This document shows positions 1-6,363 of a stretch of 8,833 bases of DNA, one piece after another (the stretch's first letter is position 1; each line of letters opens with the position of its first letter). The translations under genes and the position numbers were made by a program. The DNA lies in contig JADZCW010000118.1 of assembly GCA_020851395.1 (NCBI GenBank), positions 1 through 8,833 on the forward strand. Reading direction: 5' to 3'. This DNA is from Phycisphaeraceae bacterium. Its GTDB lineage: Bacteria > Planctomycetota > Phycisphaerae > Phycisphaerales > Phycisphaeraceae. The notes beneath the pieces are model-generated. The model saw only the letters and a program-made list of their open reading frames with translations. It made no database searches and was not told the origin of the DNA.

Positions 1-134
1 AGGTTGGCCTGATAGTCGCCGAGCTGGGGGTTAGTCGTGGGACGGACGAGGGGATCGACCGGGCCGAGGGTGGCGGCCTGGTCGGGCAGCGCGTCGGTAA
101 GAATCTTTTCGAGCACGTGTTGCGTGTCAGCCAT
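1..134 (-). CDS. argS: Arginyl-tRNA synthetase, N-terminal fragment (cut by window edge)
   Basis: The first 44 codons of a gene that runs off the left edge. The enzyme would charge tRNA-Arg with arginine using ATP in the cytoplasm. The translation begins MADTQHVLEKILTDALPD and ends with LGDYQAN; the GDYQAN string after a short variable segment is the signature of the N-terminal tRNA-recognition (Add-1) domain of bacterial ArgS, and the distance from the start (about residue 38) matches E. coli ArgS. The catalytic domain with HIGH and KMSKS lies outside the window. The ATG has no Shine-Dalgarno in front of it. The gene follows the flagellar sigma factor but is separated from it by an intrinsic terminator, so it is probably transcribed on its own. 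The call rests on one short conserved motif plus position, so it is good but not certain. Confidence 0.83.
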   Translation of the reverse strand, partial: MADTQHVLEKILTDALPDQAATLGPVDPLVRPTTNPQLGDYQAN

Positions 135-140
135 GGGAAC

Positions 141-169
141 GTTGTATCGCCCGCCTTGGCCGGACGCAA
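141..169 (-). promoter_or_regulatory. Candidate sigma70-like promoter for argS
   Basis: Read on the minus strand, TTGCGT (164-169) and TACAAC (141-146) are separated by exactly 17 nt, lying between the fliA terminator and the argS ATG. The matches to TTGACA/TATAAT are 3/6 and 4/6. The predicted transcription start falls at or within a base or two of the ATG, so the message would be leaderless, consistent with the missing Shine-Dalgarno. The -35 is weak and this remains a guess. Confidence 0.35.
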
Positions 170-184
170 AGGCTGACGCGATGG

Positions 185-216
185 AGAAAAACAGCCCCGC
201 ATTCCCCTGCGGGGCT
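185..216 (-). terminator. Intrinsic terminator after fliA
   Basis: On the minus strand an 8-bp perfect stem (arms 209-216 and 193-200, AGCCCCGC pairing with GCGGGGCT) with an 8-nt loop is followed by TGTTTTTCT. It starts about 48 nt after the fliA stop codon and ends before argS. There is no T-run on the opposite side, so it acts only in the minus direction. It marks the end of the flagellar transcription unit. Confidence 0.78.
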
Positions 217-264
217 CACAGATCACGTCCTGCTTACCGACATCCATCCCCAACCCGGCGTGGG

Positions 265-1080
265 TCAGGCCTCGGTCTGGGCCTGGAGTTCTTTGGAGCG
301 GTGCTGGAGCTGGGCCTTGAGGCGGGCGAGGATCGAGGAGTGCATCTGGCTGACGCGGCTCTCGGAGAGGTCCAGGGTGATGCCGATCTCCTTCATGGTC
401 ATCTGCTCGTAGTAGTAGAGGATGACGATCAGGCGTTCGGCGCGGGAGAGGCCCTTGGTGATCAGGTCCTTGAGGTCGTCGCGCTGGGCGGCGGTCAGGG
501 GGTTGACCTGGCGGGGGTCCTCGAGCACGTCGATCTCGCGGACGTCCTTGTTCGAGTCGGTCTCGAACCACTTGCGGCTGAGCGAGACGACGCCGACGGG
601 GCCGGCGTCCTTGCGGATCTTGGAGTACTCATCGCCGGAGAGGTTCATGTGCTTGGCGACCTCGTCGTCGGTGGGTTTGCGTCCCATCCTCATCTCCAGG
701 GCCTTGCGGGCGTGATCGACCTGGCTGGAGCGTGAACGGACCAGCCGCGGGACCCAGTCCATCGAGCGAAGCTCGTCGAGGATGGCGCCGCGGATGCGCG
801 GGGCGCAGTAGGTCTCGAACTTGACGCCGCGGCCGAGATCGAAGGCGTCGATGGCGTCCATCAGGCCGAAGATGCCGGCGCTCATAAGGTCCTCGACGTC
901 GACCTCGTCGGGGAGCTTGGTGTGGATGCGTTCGGCGTTGTACTTGACCAGGGGCAGGTAGTGCTCCATCAGCTTGTTGCGGACGCGTTCCGACGGCGTT
1001 TTCTTGTACTCGCTCCAGGCCTGCTCGATGGCCTTCTCGCTGAGTCGGACGGAGCTGACGGCATGCTTGGCTCTGGCCAT
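265..1080 (-). CDS. fliA: Flagellar RNA polymerase sigma factor (sigma28, FliA/WhiG family)
   Basis: A 271-residue sigma factor that would direct core RNA polymerase to late flagellar promoters (flagellin, motor, chemotaxis genes). Region 2 spans about residues 32-110, including the core-binding stretch VEDLMSAGIFGLMDAIDAFD and the -10 recognition/melting stretch FETYCAPRIRGAILDELRSM. Region 3 follows at about 120-165 (KALEMRMGRKPTDDEVAKHM). Region 4 ends with a helix-turn-helix at about 227-256 (MTMKEIGITLDLSESRVSQM). Region 1.1 is absent, as expected for group 3 sigmas. Length is somewhat above E. coli FliA (239). The ATG is preceded by AAGG with 8 nt spacing, which supports the start. It is the last flagellar gene here, 65 nt after the small membrane protein gene, and is followed by a strong terminator. 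Its antagonist FlgM is not in the window. Family assignment is firm; choosing FliA over the name WhiG follows from the flagellar context. Confidence 0.96.
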   Translation of the reverse strand: MARAKHAVSSVRLSEKAIEQAWSEYKKTPSERVRNKLMEHYLPLVKYNAERIHTKLPDEVDVEDLMSAGIFGLMDAIDAFDLGRGVKFETYCAPRIRGAILDELRSMDWVPRLVRSRSSQVDHARKALEMRMGRKPTDDEVAKHMNLSGDEYSKIRKDAGPVGVVSLSRKWFETDSNKDVREIDVLEDPRQVNPLTAAQRDDLKDLITKGLSRAERLIVILYYYEQMTMKEIGITLDLSESRVSQMHSSILARLKAQLQHRSKELQAQTEA

Positions 1081-1095
1081 GGAGCGTTCCTTACT

Positions 1096-1124
1096 GCCGG
1101 GCGGGAAAGATCGCTTCGCCCGGC
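1096..1124 (-). repeat. Inverted repeat in the gap before fliA
   Basis: A perfect 8-bp inverted repeat, GCCGGGCG (1096-1103) and CGCCCGGC (1117-1124), encloses a 13-nt loop. It sits between the stop of the small membrane gene and the fliA ribosome-binding site (the AAGG begins a few nt after the stem on the minus strand). No T-run follows, so it is not an intrinsic terminator. It could stabilise an mRNA end, mark a processing site or modulate fliA translation; the sequence does not decide. Confidence 0.5.
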
Positions 1125-1145
1125 CTTAGGCGGTGACACGCCGGA

Positions 1146-1496
1146 TCACGCGGCCCGTGCGGGTGGATGACCCTCGTCGGTGATCGCCGACGCGTCGGCC
1201 GGCTGCGCAGGTTCTTCGTCGGCCGAAGGATGGAGCTTCGGCAACGGATGATGCTTTTTGTAGCTGTCGATGTTGTCCTGCACGGCGCGTTCGGCCACGC
1301 CGCCGAGCACGCGCCCGACGGGGTAGCAGACGGCCATGGCCAGGATCGCCTTCCAGAGGATCGTCGAGGCGGAGTTGCCCGCGGCCAGACCGACGACCAG
1401 CGCGGCGATGAAGCCGGTCAGGGCGAAGCAGGAGGCTATGATCTTCGAAGGAATGGGCGAGCACTCCGTTGCTCTGCGATCCAGAAGAGCCGACAC
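1146..1496 (-). CDS. Small two-helix membrane protein of unknown function, between flhG and fliA
   Basis: A 116-residue protein that I do not recognise. The N-terminal 18 residues are polar. Two hydrophobic segments follow at about 19-40 (IIASCFALTGFIAALVVGLAAG) and 46-66 (WKAILAMAVCYPVGRVLGG). A basic/amphipathic stretch comes next (about 70-90, AERAVQDNIDSYKKHHPLPK), then an acidic, Pro/Ala-rich tail. It is therefore probably an inner-membrane hairpin with a cytoplasmic C-terminus. The start is GTG, the first possible start after an in-frame stop, with no convincing Shine-Dalgarno; it overlaps a 12-bp palindrome. A sigma70-like promoter lies about 60 nt upstream and fliA follows 65 nt downstream, so it likely shares a transcript with fliA. 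It has no signal-peptidase site and no recognisable catalytic motif. The position suggests a flagellar assembly or sigma-related accessory role, by analogy with small membrane genes beside sigD in firmicutes, but no homology is claimed. The two competing frames here are Arg/Pro-rich shadows. Confidence 0.75.
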   Translation of the reverse strand: MSALLDRRATECSPIPSKIIASCFALTGFIAALVVGLAAGNSASTILWKAILAMAVCYPVGRVLGGVAERAVQDNIDSYKKHHPLPKLHPSADEEPAQPADASAITDEGHPPARAA

Positions 1497-1505
1497 CGAT
1501 CGGTG
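1494..1505. promoter_or_regulatory. 12-bp perfect palindrome over the start of the small membrane gene
   Basis: CACCGATCGGTG is its own reverse complement and contains the GTG start codon of the membrane protein gene. It lies about 47 nt downstream of the predicted transcription start of the promoter at 1559-1587. It could be an operator or a short mRNA hairpin masking the start codon. A palindrome of this length can arise by chance in GC-rich DNA, so confidence is low. Confidence 0.3.
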
Positions 1506-1558
1506 ACGATCGACCCCAGGAGATGTGGCGCTCTCGTCCTTGAGGGCGCGCTGCAGCT

Positions 1559-1587
1559 ATTATGCCCTGAACGGTTTACGGTGTCCA
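1559..1587 (-). promoter_or_regulatory. Sigma70-like promoter upstream of the membrane protein-fliA pair
   Basis: On the minus strand TGGACA (1582-1587, 5/6 match to TTGACA) and CATAAT (1559-1564, 5/6 match to TATAAT) are separated by exactly 17 nt. Transcription would start near 1552, giving a leader of about 56 nt before the GTG at 1496. It is the best promoter-like sequence in the window and falls in a 154-nt gap after flhG. It implies that the small membrane gene and fliA can be transcribed independently of the export genes, by the housekeeping sigma. Confidence 0.62.
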
Positions 1588-1641
1588 GCCCGGTCCATCC
1601 GATACATGATGATTTCTTCTCCGCCCGGCACGACGTCGTTC

Positions 1642-1669
1642 ATCCACGAGTCATCCACGCCTATCCACG
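1642..1669. repeat. Three tandem ATCCACG units at the end of flhG
   Basis: ATCCACG occurs at 1642-1648, 1653-1659 and 1663-1669, spaced 11 and 10 bp, i.e. one helical turn (CGTGGAT on the minus strand). Two copies fall in the last codons and stop of flhG, one just beyond. Each resembles a DnaA box core (TTATCCACA) at 7/9. They lie about 55 nt upstream of the -35 of the promoter at 1559-1587, a position suited to an activator. Function is not shown. Confidence 0.4.
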
Positions 1670-2691
1670 AGCCATGCCGTCATGCGATGCCAGAGTCCCG
1701 CGCCGACCGGCTCGGCGGCGTGGCGGTCCATGCGGTGCGCCAGTTGCGTGAGGCAGATGCTCGCCTGGCTGCGCGGGTTATCCAGCACGAAGGGAATGCG
1801 CTTGCGCACCGCGGCGGGGACGCGCGGGTCGTGCAGGACGTGGCCGGCGTAGCCCGGGGACAGATGAAGGAATCGGCGGCAGACGGCCTCGAGGCGTTGA
1901 TAGACGGATCGGGCCTCCTCGGGGTCACGAACCATGTTCATCAGGACACGGATGTCCAGGTCGGCACGACGGCGGGAGGCGGTCTTGATGACGGCATAGG
2001 CGTCGGTCAGGGCGGTGGGTTCGGGGGTGGTGACCACAAGCTGTTGGTCGGCGGCGAGCATGAAGCTCAGGACGTTGGGGCCGACGCCGGCGCCGGTGTC
2101 GATCAGGATCACGTCGGCCTGCTCGTCGAGGCGGCGGAGGTCGGTGAGGATCCGGCCGCGCTCGGCCTCGGTCAGGGCGGCGATGGCGGCCAGGCCGGAG
2201 GCCCCCGGGATCAGTTTGAAGCCGCCGGGGGCCTGGACGGTCACTTGGGAGAGCGTGCGTCGGCCGGCGACGACGTGGGCCAGGCCTGCGGCGGGGGTGA
2301 GGTTGCATAGAACGTCGGCGTTGGCGGTGCCCAGGTCGGCGTCGAGGAGGATGACGCGTCGGCCCAATTGCGAGAGGCGGACGGCCAGGTTGACGGAGAT
2401 CGAGCTCTTGCCCACGCCGCCCTTGCCGGAAGTGACGGCGATGATGCGGGCTCGGGGGCTGGGGGGATTCGGTGCGATCACGGGCGGAGCATCATCCGCG
2501 CCGGGACAGGGGCTGGCAAGGGGGGGGCTGACGGTGGTCGGACGGTTGAGAAGGGATTCGGGCGGCGGGGGCAGCTCGGGCCTGTCGGCAGACGCCGGAC
2601 GCAAGGTCTCCTGCCCGGCTGTCCGCCATGCTTGCTGCTCAGCCGCCTCGGTCACCAGGCGACGCAACATCTGCGCCTGATCGGTCAGCAT
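1651..2691 (-). CDS. flhG: FlhG (FleN/YlxH), MinD-type ATPase controlling flagellar number
   Basis: A 346-residue ParA/MinD-family ATPase that cycles between cytoplasm and membrane, limits flagellar number and stimulates the FlhF GTPase. The N-terminus carries the FlhF-activating helix motif DQAQMLR (residues 4-10, consensus DQAxxLR). Next comes a Pro-rich linker of about 55 residues, then the deviant Walker A SGKGGVGKSS at 88-97 (signature Lys90, catalytic Lys95), the LLDADLG switch (Asp117, Asp119) and the Walker B-like ILIDTGAG (Asp198). The C-terminal LWHRMTAWLVDRRG could be the amphipathic membrane-targeting helix, which folds over MinD-type domains. The ATG overlaps the flhF stop by 7 nt (ATGCTGA), so translation is coupled. 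The linker is longer than in the short forms such as Bacillus FlhG. Assignment is firm: flhG directly follows flhF, and general ParA or MinD proteins lack the DQAxxLR helix. Confidence 0.95.
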   Translation of the reverse strand: MLTDQAQMLRRLVTEAAEQQAWRTAGQETLRPASADRPELPPPPESLLNRPTTVSPPLASPCPGADDAPPVIAPNPPSPRARIIAVTSGKGGVGKSSISVNLAVRLSQLGRRVILLDADLGTANADVLCNLTPAAGLAHVVAGRRTLSQVTVQAPGGFKLIPGASGLAAIAALTEAERGRILTDLRRLDEQADVILIDTGAGVGPNVLSFMLAADQQLVVTTPEPTALTDAYAVIKTASRRRADLDIRVLMNMVRDPEEARSVYQRLEAVCRRFLHLSPGYAGHVLHDPRVPAAVRKRIPFVLDNPRSQASICLTQLAHRMDRHAAEPVGAGLWHRMTAWLVDRRG

Positions 2692-4007
2692 CGCTCAACT
2701 CCAGCCTCGATCGCGTTGACCACCAGGGCGGCGAGCCTGTCGGCTCGGCCGACCTCGATGTCCTGGGGGACCTCCTGTCCGGTGGTGACGAAGCTCAATC
2801 GTTTGTCGACCAGGCTCGAGACATTGAGCAACACGCCCAGGCTCACGGCCTCGTCGAGTTTGGTGAGAATGATCTTATCGTATTTCAGGCGGGAAAAACG
2901 GGTGACGGCGTCCTGAATGGCGGCCCTGGAGCCGGTCGAGGAGAGGACCAGGTGCGTCTCGTGCGGCTGGGCGGCCTGGAGCATGGCCGAGAGCTGGTCG
3001 AGGCGGCGGTCATCGCGCTGCGACCGGCCGGCGGTGTCGATGAGGATGACATCGACGTCCTGAACGGAGCGGACCTGCTCGGCAAGGTCCTGCGGCTGGT
3101 CGGCCACGCGCAGGGGCACGCCGATGATCTCGGCGTAGGTGCGGAGCTGGTCGACGGCGGCGATGCGGTAGGTGTCGAGGGTGAACAGGGCGACGCGTTT
3201 CTTGGCCTTGAGCTTGAGTTGCGCGGCGAGTTTGGCGACGGTGGTGGTCTTGCCCACGCCGGTCGGGCCGATCAGGGCGATGGTGCGCGGCCGGCCGTCG
3301 GGGGTAGTGCCCTGGCCGATGCCGCAACCGTCGACGGGGATCAGGCGGGCGATCTCGTTGCGCAGGGCGGTGCGGACGAGGGAGACGTCGGCCAGTTCGT
3401 CGGTCGAGAGACGGGCGTGGACGTCGTGGACGATTTTCAGGGCCAGCTCCTTGGCGACCTCGTGGCTTAGCATGGCCTGGTAGTGCTCGACGAGTGGGTC
3501 GGCCAGGCCGGCGAGTTCGGGGGACTGGAGGGTGGCCAGGCTGGTGCGCTGCATGTTCACCACCTGGGCGACCATGCGTTTGACGGTGGCCACCTCGGTG
3601 GCGAGCTGCTGGTGGGGGAGGTTGGTTTCGATCGGGGGCGGCGCGGTGGGCGGCGGGTTGGTAATCACCGCGGCGACGTCGCTGGTGACGCGCTGCTTCA
3701 TCTGGGCCTGGGCCAGGGCGTAGGTCTTGCGGATGAGCTCGCCGGCGGTGGCATCGGCGGCAAGAGAGGATTTGGCTCGCGCGGGCTTGGACGAAGCGCT
3801 CTTGGCCGGTGAGGCGACGGCGGCGCGCGGTCCGACGACTCGGGCGTCGCCGGCGGTCACCTCGATCACACGTCGGGCGCCGAGGCCCAGGAACCCCCCC
3901 GCCTTGTAGGCGCGTGTGTGCAGGACGACGGCGTGCGGGCCCATCTGGCGTTTGACCATCGCCAGCGCCTCGACCAGTGAACCAGCGGTGAAAGTCCGCA
4001 ATTTCAA
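2685..4007 (-). CDS. flhF: FlhF, SRP-type GTPase setting flagellar position
   Basis: A 440-residue member of the SRP54/FtsY/FlhF GTPase group that recruits early flagellar components to the assembly site at the membrane. The N-terminal B domain begins MKLRTFTAGSLVEALAMVK and runs through the FlhF-typical GPHAVVLHTR (23-32). A Lys/Ala/Pro-rich spacer occupies about 60-135. The NG domain holds G1 GPTGVGKTTT (247-256), DTYRIAAVDQL (278-288), G3 DTAGRSQRD (324-332), G4 TKLDE (382-386) and the closing TTGQEVPQDIE (408-418). The start is TTG, chosen because the N-terminus matches the family and GGAGG lies about 10 nt upstream inside the end of flhA. It overlaps flhA by 4 nt (TTGA) and flhG by 7 nt, so the three genes are translationally coupled. 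The functional partner is FlhG, whose DQAxxLR helix would insert into the FlhF dimer. Confidence 0.96.
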   Translation of the reverse strand: MKLRTFTAGSLVEALAMVKRQMGPHAVVLHTRAYKAGGFLGLGARRVIEVTAGDARVVGPRAAVASPAKSASSKPARAKSSLAADATAGELIRKTYALAQAQMKQRVTSDVAAVITNPPPTAPPPIETNLPHQQLATEVATVKRMVAQVVNMQRTSLATLQSPELAGLADPLVEHYQAMLSHEVAKELALKIVHDVHARLSTDELADVSLVRTALRNEIARLIPVDGCGIGQGTTPDGRPRTIALIGPTGVGKTTTVAKLAAQLKLKAKKRVALFTLDTYRIAAVDQLRTYAEIIGVPLRVADQPQDLAEQVRSVQDVDVILIDTAGRSQRDDRRLDQLSAMLQAAQPHETHLVLSSTGSRAAIQDAVTRFSRLKYDKIILTKLDEAVSLGVLLNVSSLVDKRLSFVTTGQEVPQDIEVGRADRLAALVVNAIEAGVERC

Positions 4008-6199
4008 CGCAGAGCCCCCTCCATGACGCGGGCCGGCGCGGGCTGGTCCTCCAGCTGCACCAGGCCCAGGGATTCAACCTCCACCCCCTTGGAAACCTCG
4101 TTGTAGCCCAGCACGGCCGCGTTGGGCAGGTGCGGCTCGATCAGGCGACGGACCTGGGCGCGGACCTGCGGCGAGGCGAGCACGACCGGCGGGTGGCCGG
4201 CCTGGATGAGCCGGGTGATCTCGTGCACGATGGCCGAGACCACGCGGTTGGCCACGGCGGGCGGCATCGACATGGTCGAGCCCTCGGCGGTCCGCTCGAT
4301 GAAGGAGGCGATGCGGTCCTCGAGGGCGGGATCGAGCGAGACACAGTAGAGGCGTGCGGCGGTCGTGGGCGGGGCGTCGTCGTCGAGGGCCGGGACGGGG
4401 ACGACCTGGACGTACTGGTTGCAGATCGTCCGGCGCAGGGCGTTGCGGACGTACTCGGTGAGCACCTCCATGTCGCGGGTGCGCGGGGCCCAGTCGCCGA
4501 GCGTCTCGACGATGGACTCCATGTCGCGGATCGGGACGCGCTCGCGCAGGAGGTTCTGGAGCACCTTCTGCAGGTCGCCGGGCTTGAGGAGCTTGCCGTC
4601 GGCGCCGAGGACCTCCTCGACGAGCTTGGGGGACTTGCTCTTGAGCTGTTCGACGAGGTTGACGGTCTCCTCGCGGGTCAGGAGCTCGTGGGCGTGGTTG
4701 CGGACGACCTCGGTCAGGTGCGTCACCAGGACGCTCGTGGCGTCGACGACGGTGTAGCCCAGGGCCTCGGCGCGTTCCTTCTGGCCGGGGTCGATCCAGG
4801 TCGCGGCCAGGCCGAAGGCGGGCTCGCGCGTGCGGCGGCCCTGGAGCGGTTCGGAGGCCAGGCCGGAGTCCATGGCCAGGTGCTGGCCGGGGTAGACCGC
4901 GCCCTTGCCGACGGCGTTGGAGCGGATCTTGATCTGGTAGTCATGCGGCTGGAGCTGCATGTTGTCGCGGATGCGGACGGGCGGCATGACCAAGCCCATC
5001 TCGGTGGCGAGCTGACGGCGGACGAGGGAGATGCGGTCGAGCAGGTCGCCGCCCTGGCTGGTGTCGACGAGCTTGACCAGGGCGTAGCCGACCTCGAGCT
5101 CCATGGCGTCGACGGCCATGACCTGCTCGACGGGGGGGGGCGCGGGCTTGGACGCCGCGGCGGCGGCCTGGGCGGCGACGACTTGTTTCTGCGTCTCACC
5201 CTTCTTGGCGGCGTAGGCCAGGCCGCCGGTCACCGCCGCCAGGGCGAGCAGCGGCATCGCGGGCAGGCCGGTCAGCGAGAGGGCCGTGAGGAAGCCGGCC
5301 GTGATGGCCAGGGCGCGCCATCGGCTGGTCAGCTGCGAGGCGATCGAGGTGCCCAGGTCCTGCCGGCCCGAGGAGCGGGTGACGATCAGGCCCGCGGCCA
5401 GGGAGATCACAAAGGCGGGCAGCTGGCTGACCAGGCCGTCGCCGATGGTCAGGCGTGTGAAGACGTCCAGCGACTGCATCAGCGTCCAGCCCTTCTCGAG
5501 CACGCCCACGGCCAGGCCGCCGACGATGTTGATCAGGACGATGATGATGCCCGCGACGGCGTCGCCGCGGACGAACTTGCCGGCACCGTCCATGGCGCCG
5601 TAGAAGTCGGCCTCCTGAGCGATCATCTCGCGGCGTTTACGGGCCTCGGCCTCGTTGATCAGGCCGGCGTTGAGGTCGGCGTCGATGGCCATCTGCTTGC
5701 CGGGCATCGCGTCGAGGGTGAAGCGTGCGGCCACTTCGCTGATGCGCGTGGCGCCCTTGGTGATCACCACGAACTGCACGACGATGAGGATCACGAAGAG
5801 GACGAAGCCGACGACGAGATTGCCCGAGGAGACGAATCGCGCGAAGGCCTCGATGACCTTACCGGCGACACCGGTGGCGGCCTCGGCGGTCTCGGCCTCG
5901 GCACCGAGGATCAGGCGCGTCGTGGCGATGTTGAGCACGAGGCGGAAGAGCGTGGTGACCAGCAGCAGCGATGGGAAGACCGAGAAATCCAGGGGAGATT
6001 GCACGAAAATCGTCGTCAGGAGGATCATCGCCGCCATCGCGACGTTGAGCGTCAGGAGCAGGTCCATCAGGAACGTCGGCAGCGGCACGACGATGACCGC
6101 CAGCAGCGCGACGATGGCGACGGGGACAAAGAAGGCCTGGTACCGGCCGATGCGGTTGAGCCAAGCGGGCAGAATCAGTTGGGGGGTTTCAGCAGCCAT
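4004..6199 (-). CDS. flhA: FlhA, large membrane component of the flagellar type III export apparatus
   Basis: A 731-residue inner-membrane protein that forms the nonameric export ring. It couples proton motive force to secretion and docks chaperone-substrate complexes. The N-terminal half has about eight hydrophobic segments (about 22-39, 46-65, 73-97, 126-146, 215-235, 256-275, 298-312, 313-330). The conserved cytoplasmic FHIPEP loop lies between the fourth and fifth, about 147-211 (TRISEVAARFTLDAMPGKQM, then DADLNAGLINEAEARKRR). An Ala/Pro-rich linker (about 338-358) leads to the cytoplasmic domain with its FlhA core (GYTVVDATSVLVTHLTEVV, then the PIRDMESIVETLGDWAP stretch). Length exceeds E. 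coli FlhA (692), mainly through the linker and a tail ending EDQPAPARVMEGALR. The ATG is the only possible start: an in-frame stop lies three codons upstream. There is no Shine-Dalgarno. It follows the largest gap in the window and is coupled to flhF. Confidence 0.98.
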   Translation of the reverse strand: MAAETPQLILPAWLNRIGRYQAFFVPVAIVALLAVIVVPLPTFLMDLLLTLNVAMAAMILLTTIFVQSPLDFSVFPSLLLVTTLFRLVLNIATTRLILGAEAETAEAATGVAGKVIEAFARFVSSGNLVVGFVLFVILIVVQFVVITKGATRISEVAARFTLDAMPGKQMAIDADLNAGLINEAEARKRREMIAQEADFYGAMDGAGKFVRGDAVAGIIIVLINIVGGLAVGVLEKGWTLMQSLDVFTRLTIGDGLVSQLPAFVISLAAGLIVTRSSGRQDLGTSIASQLTSRWRALAITAGFLTALSLTGLPAMPLLALAAVTGGLAYAAKKGETQKQVVAAQAAAAASKPAPPPVEQVMAVDAMELEVGYALVKLVDTSQGGDLLDRISLVRRQLATEMGLVMPPVRIRDNMQLQPHDYQIKIRSNAVGKGAVYPGQHLAMDSGLASEPLQGRRTREPAFGLAATWIDPGQKERAEALGYTVVDATSVLVTHLTEVVRNHAHELLTREETVNLVEQLKSKSPKLVEEVLGADGKLLKPGDLQKVLQNLLRERVPIRDMESIVETLGDWAPRTRDMEVLTEYVRNALRRTICNQYVQVVPVPALDDDAPPTTAARLYCVSLDPALEDRIASFIERTAEGSTMSMPPAVANRVVSAIVHEITRLIQAGHPPVVLASPQVRAQVRRLIEPHLPNAAVLGYNEVSKGVEVESLGLVQLEDQPAPARVMEGALR

Positions 6200-6363
6200 C
6201 CATGGCTAACAGAAAGAAAAATAGGGTCATCCTGACCACACTGCCGACGACTTGCTCAGAATAACACGATCAAGCACTTGCGCCACCGGTGAACAATGAT
6301 CCTCCGCATAATTTGTTGCCCTGTGGACATCCCGTGGAAAAACTCGCGCCTCCTTGGCCGCGA
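6200..6363 (-). other. 164-nt gap between flhB and flhA
   Basis: The largest non-coding stretch here, clearly richer in A and T than the genes. Besides the terminator-like hairpin at its upstream end, the minus strand shows a 5-bp stem with a 3-nt loop (6225-6237, GGTCA/TGACC) followed by a pyrimidine/T-rich run (6211-6222), just before flhA. That arrangement resembles a weak attenuator. Two tandem GTGGA-containing units lie at 6322-6341 on the plus strand. I found no convincing sigma70, sigma54 or sigma28 promoter, although flhA would need one if the hairpin terminates. Confidence 0.5.
6338..6363 (-). terminator. Weak terminator-like hairpin after flhB
   Basis: Directly after the flhB stop codon the minus strand reads TCGCG (6363-6359), a 10-nt loop, CGCGA (6348-6344), G and five T (6342-6338). 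The stem is only 5 bp but entirely abuts a T-run, so partial termination between flhB and flhA is possible. It may equally be fortuitous, since flhB and flhA are co-transcribed in many bacteria. Confidence 0.38.

Noticed and set aside
37..735. Plus-strand open frame opposite argS and fliA
   Set aside because: Low-complexity Gly/Leu/Val/Asp composition antisense to two genes with clear motifs, and it reads through the fliA terminator hairpin.
1564..1611. A 15-codon open frame on the minus strand (MYRMDRAGHRKPFRA) with GGAG upstream, possibly a leader peptide
   Set aside because: It overlaps the predicted promoter elements themselves, so it would not be on that promoter's transcript, and it has no regulatory codon run or paired hairpin.
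3010..4077. A 355-codon Arg/Pro-rich minus-strand frame over flhF
   Set aside because: It is an out-of-frame shadow; the flhF frame holds all GTPase motifs.
4130..6235. A 701-codon open frame on the plus strand, antisense to all of flhA
   Set aside because: Its composition is dominated by Gly, Asp, Val, His and Gln with no domain or hydrophobic pattern, and it mirrors the codon bias of flhA. Long antisense frames are expected opposite highly GC-biased genes.
6270..6285. Sigma54-like promoter before flhA (TGGCGC ... CTTGA on the minus strand)
   Set aside because: The GG-to-GC spacing is off by one and the -12 GC is missing, so the invariant positions are not satisfied.
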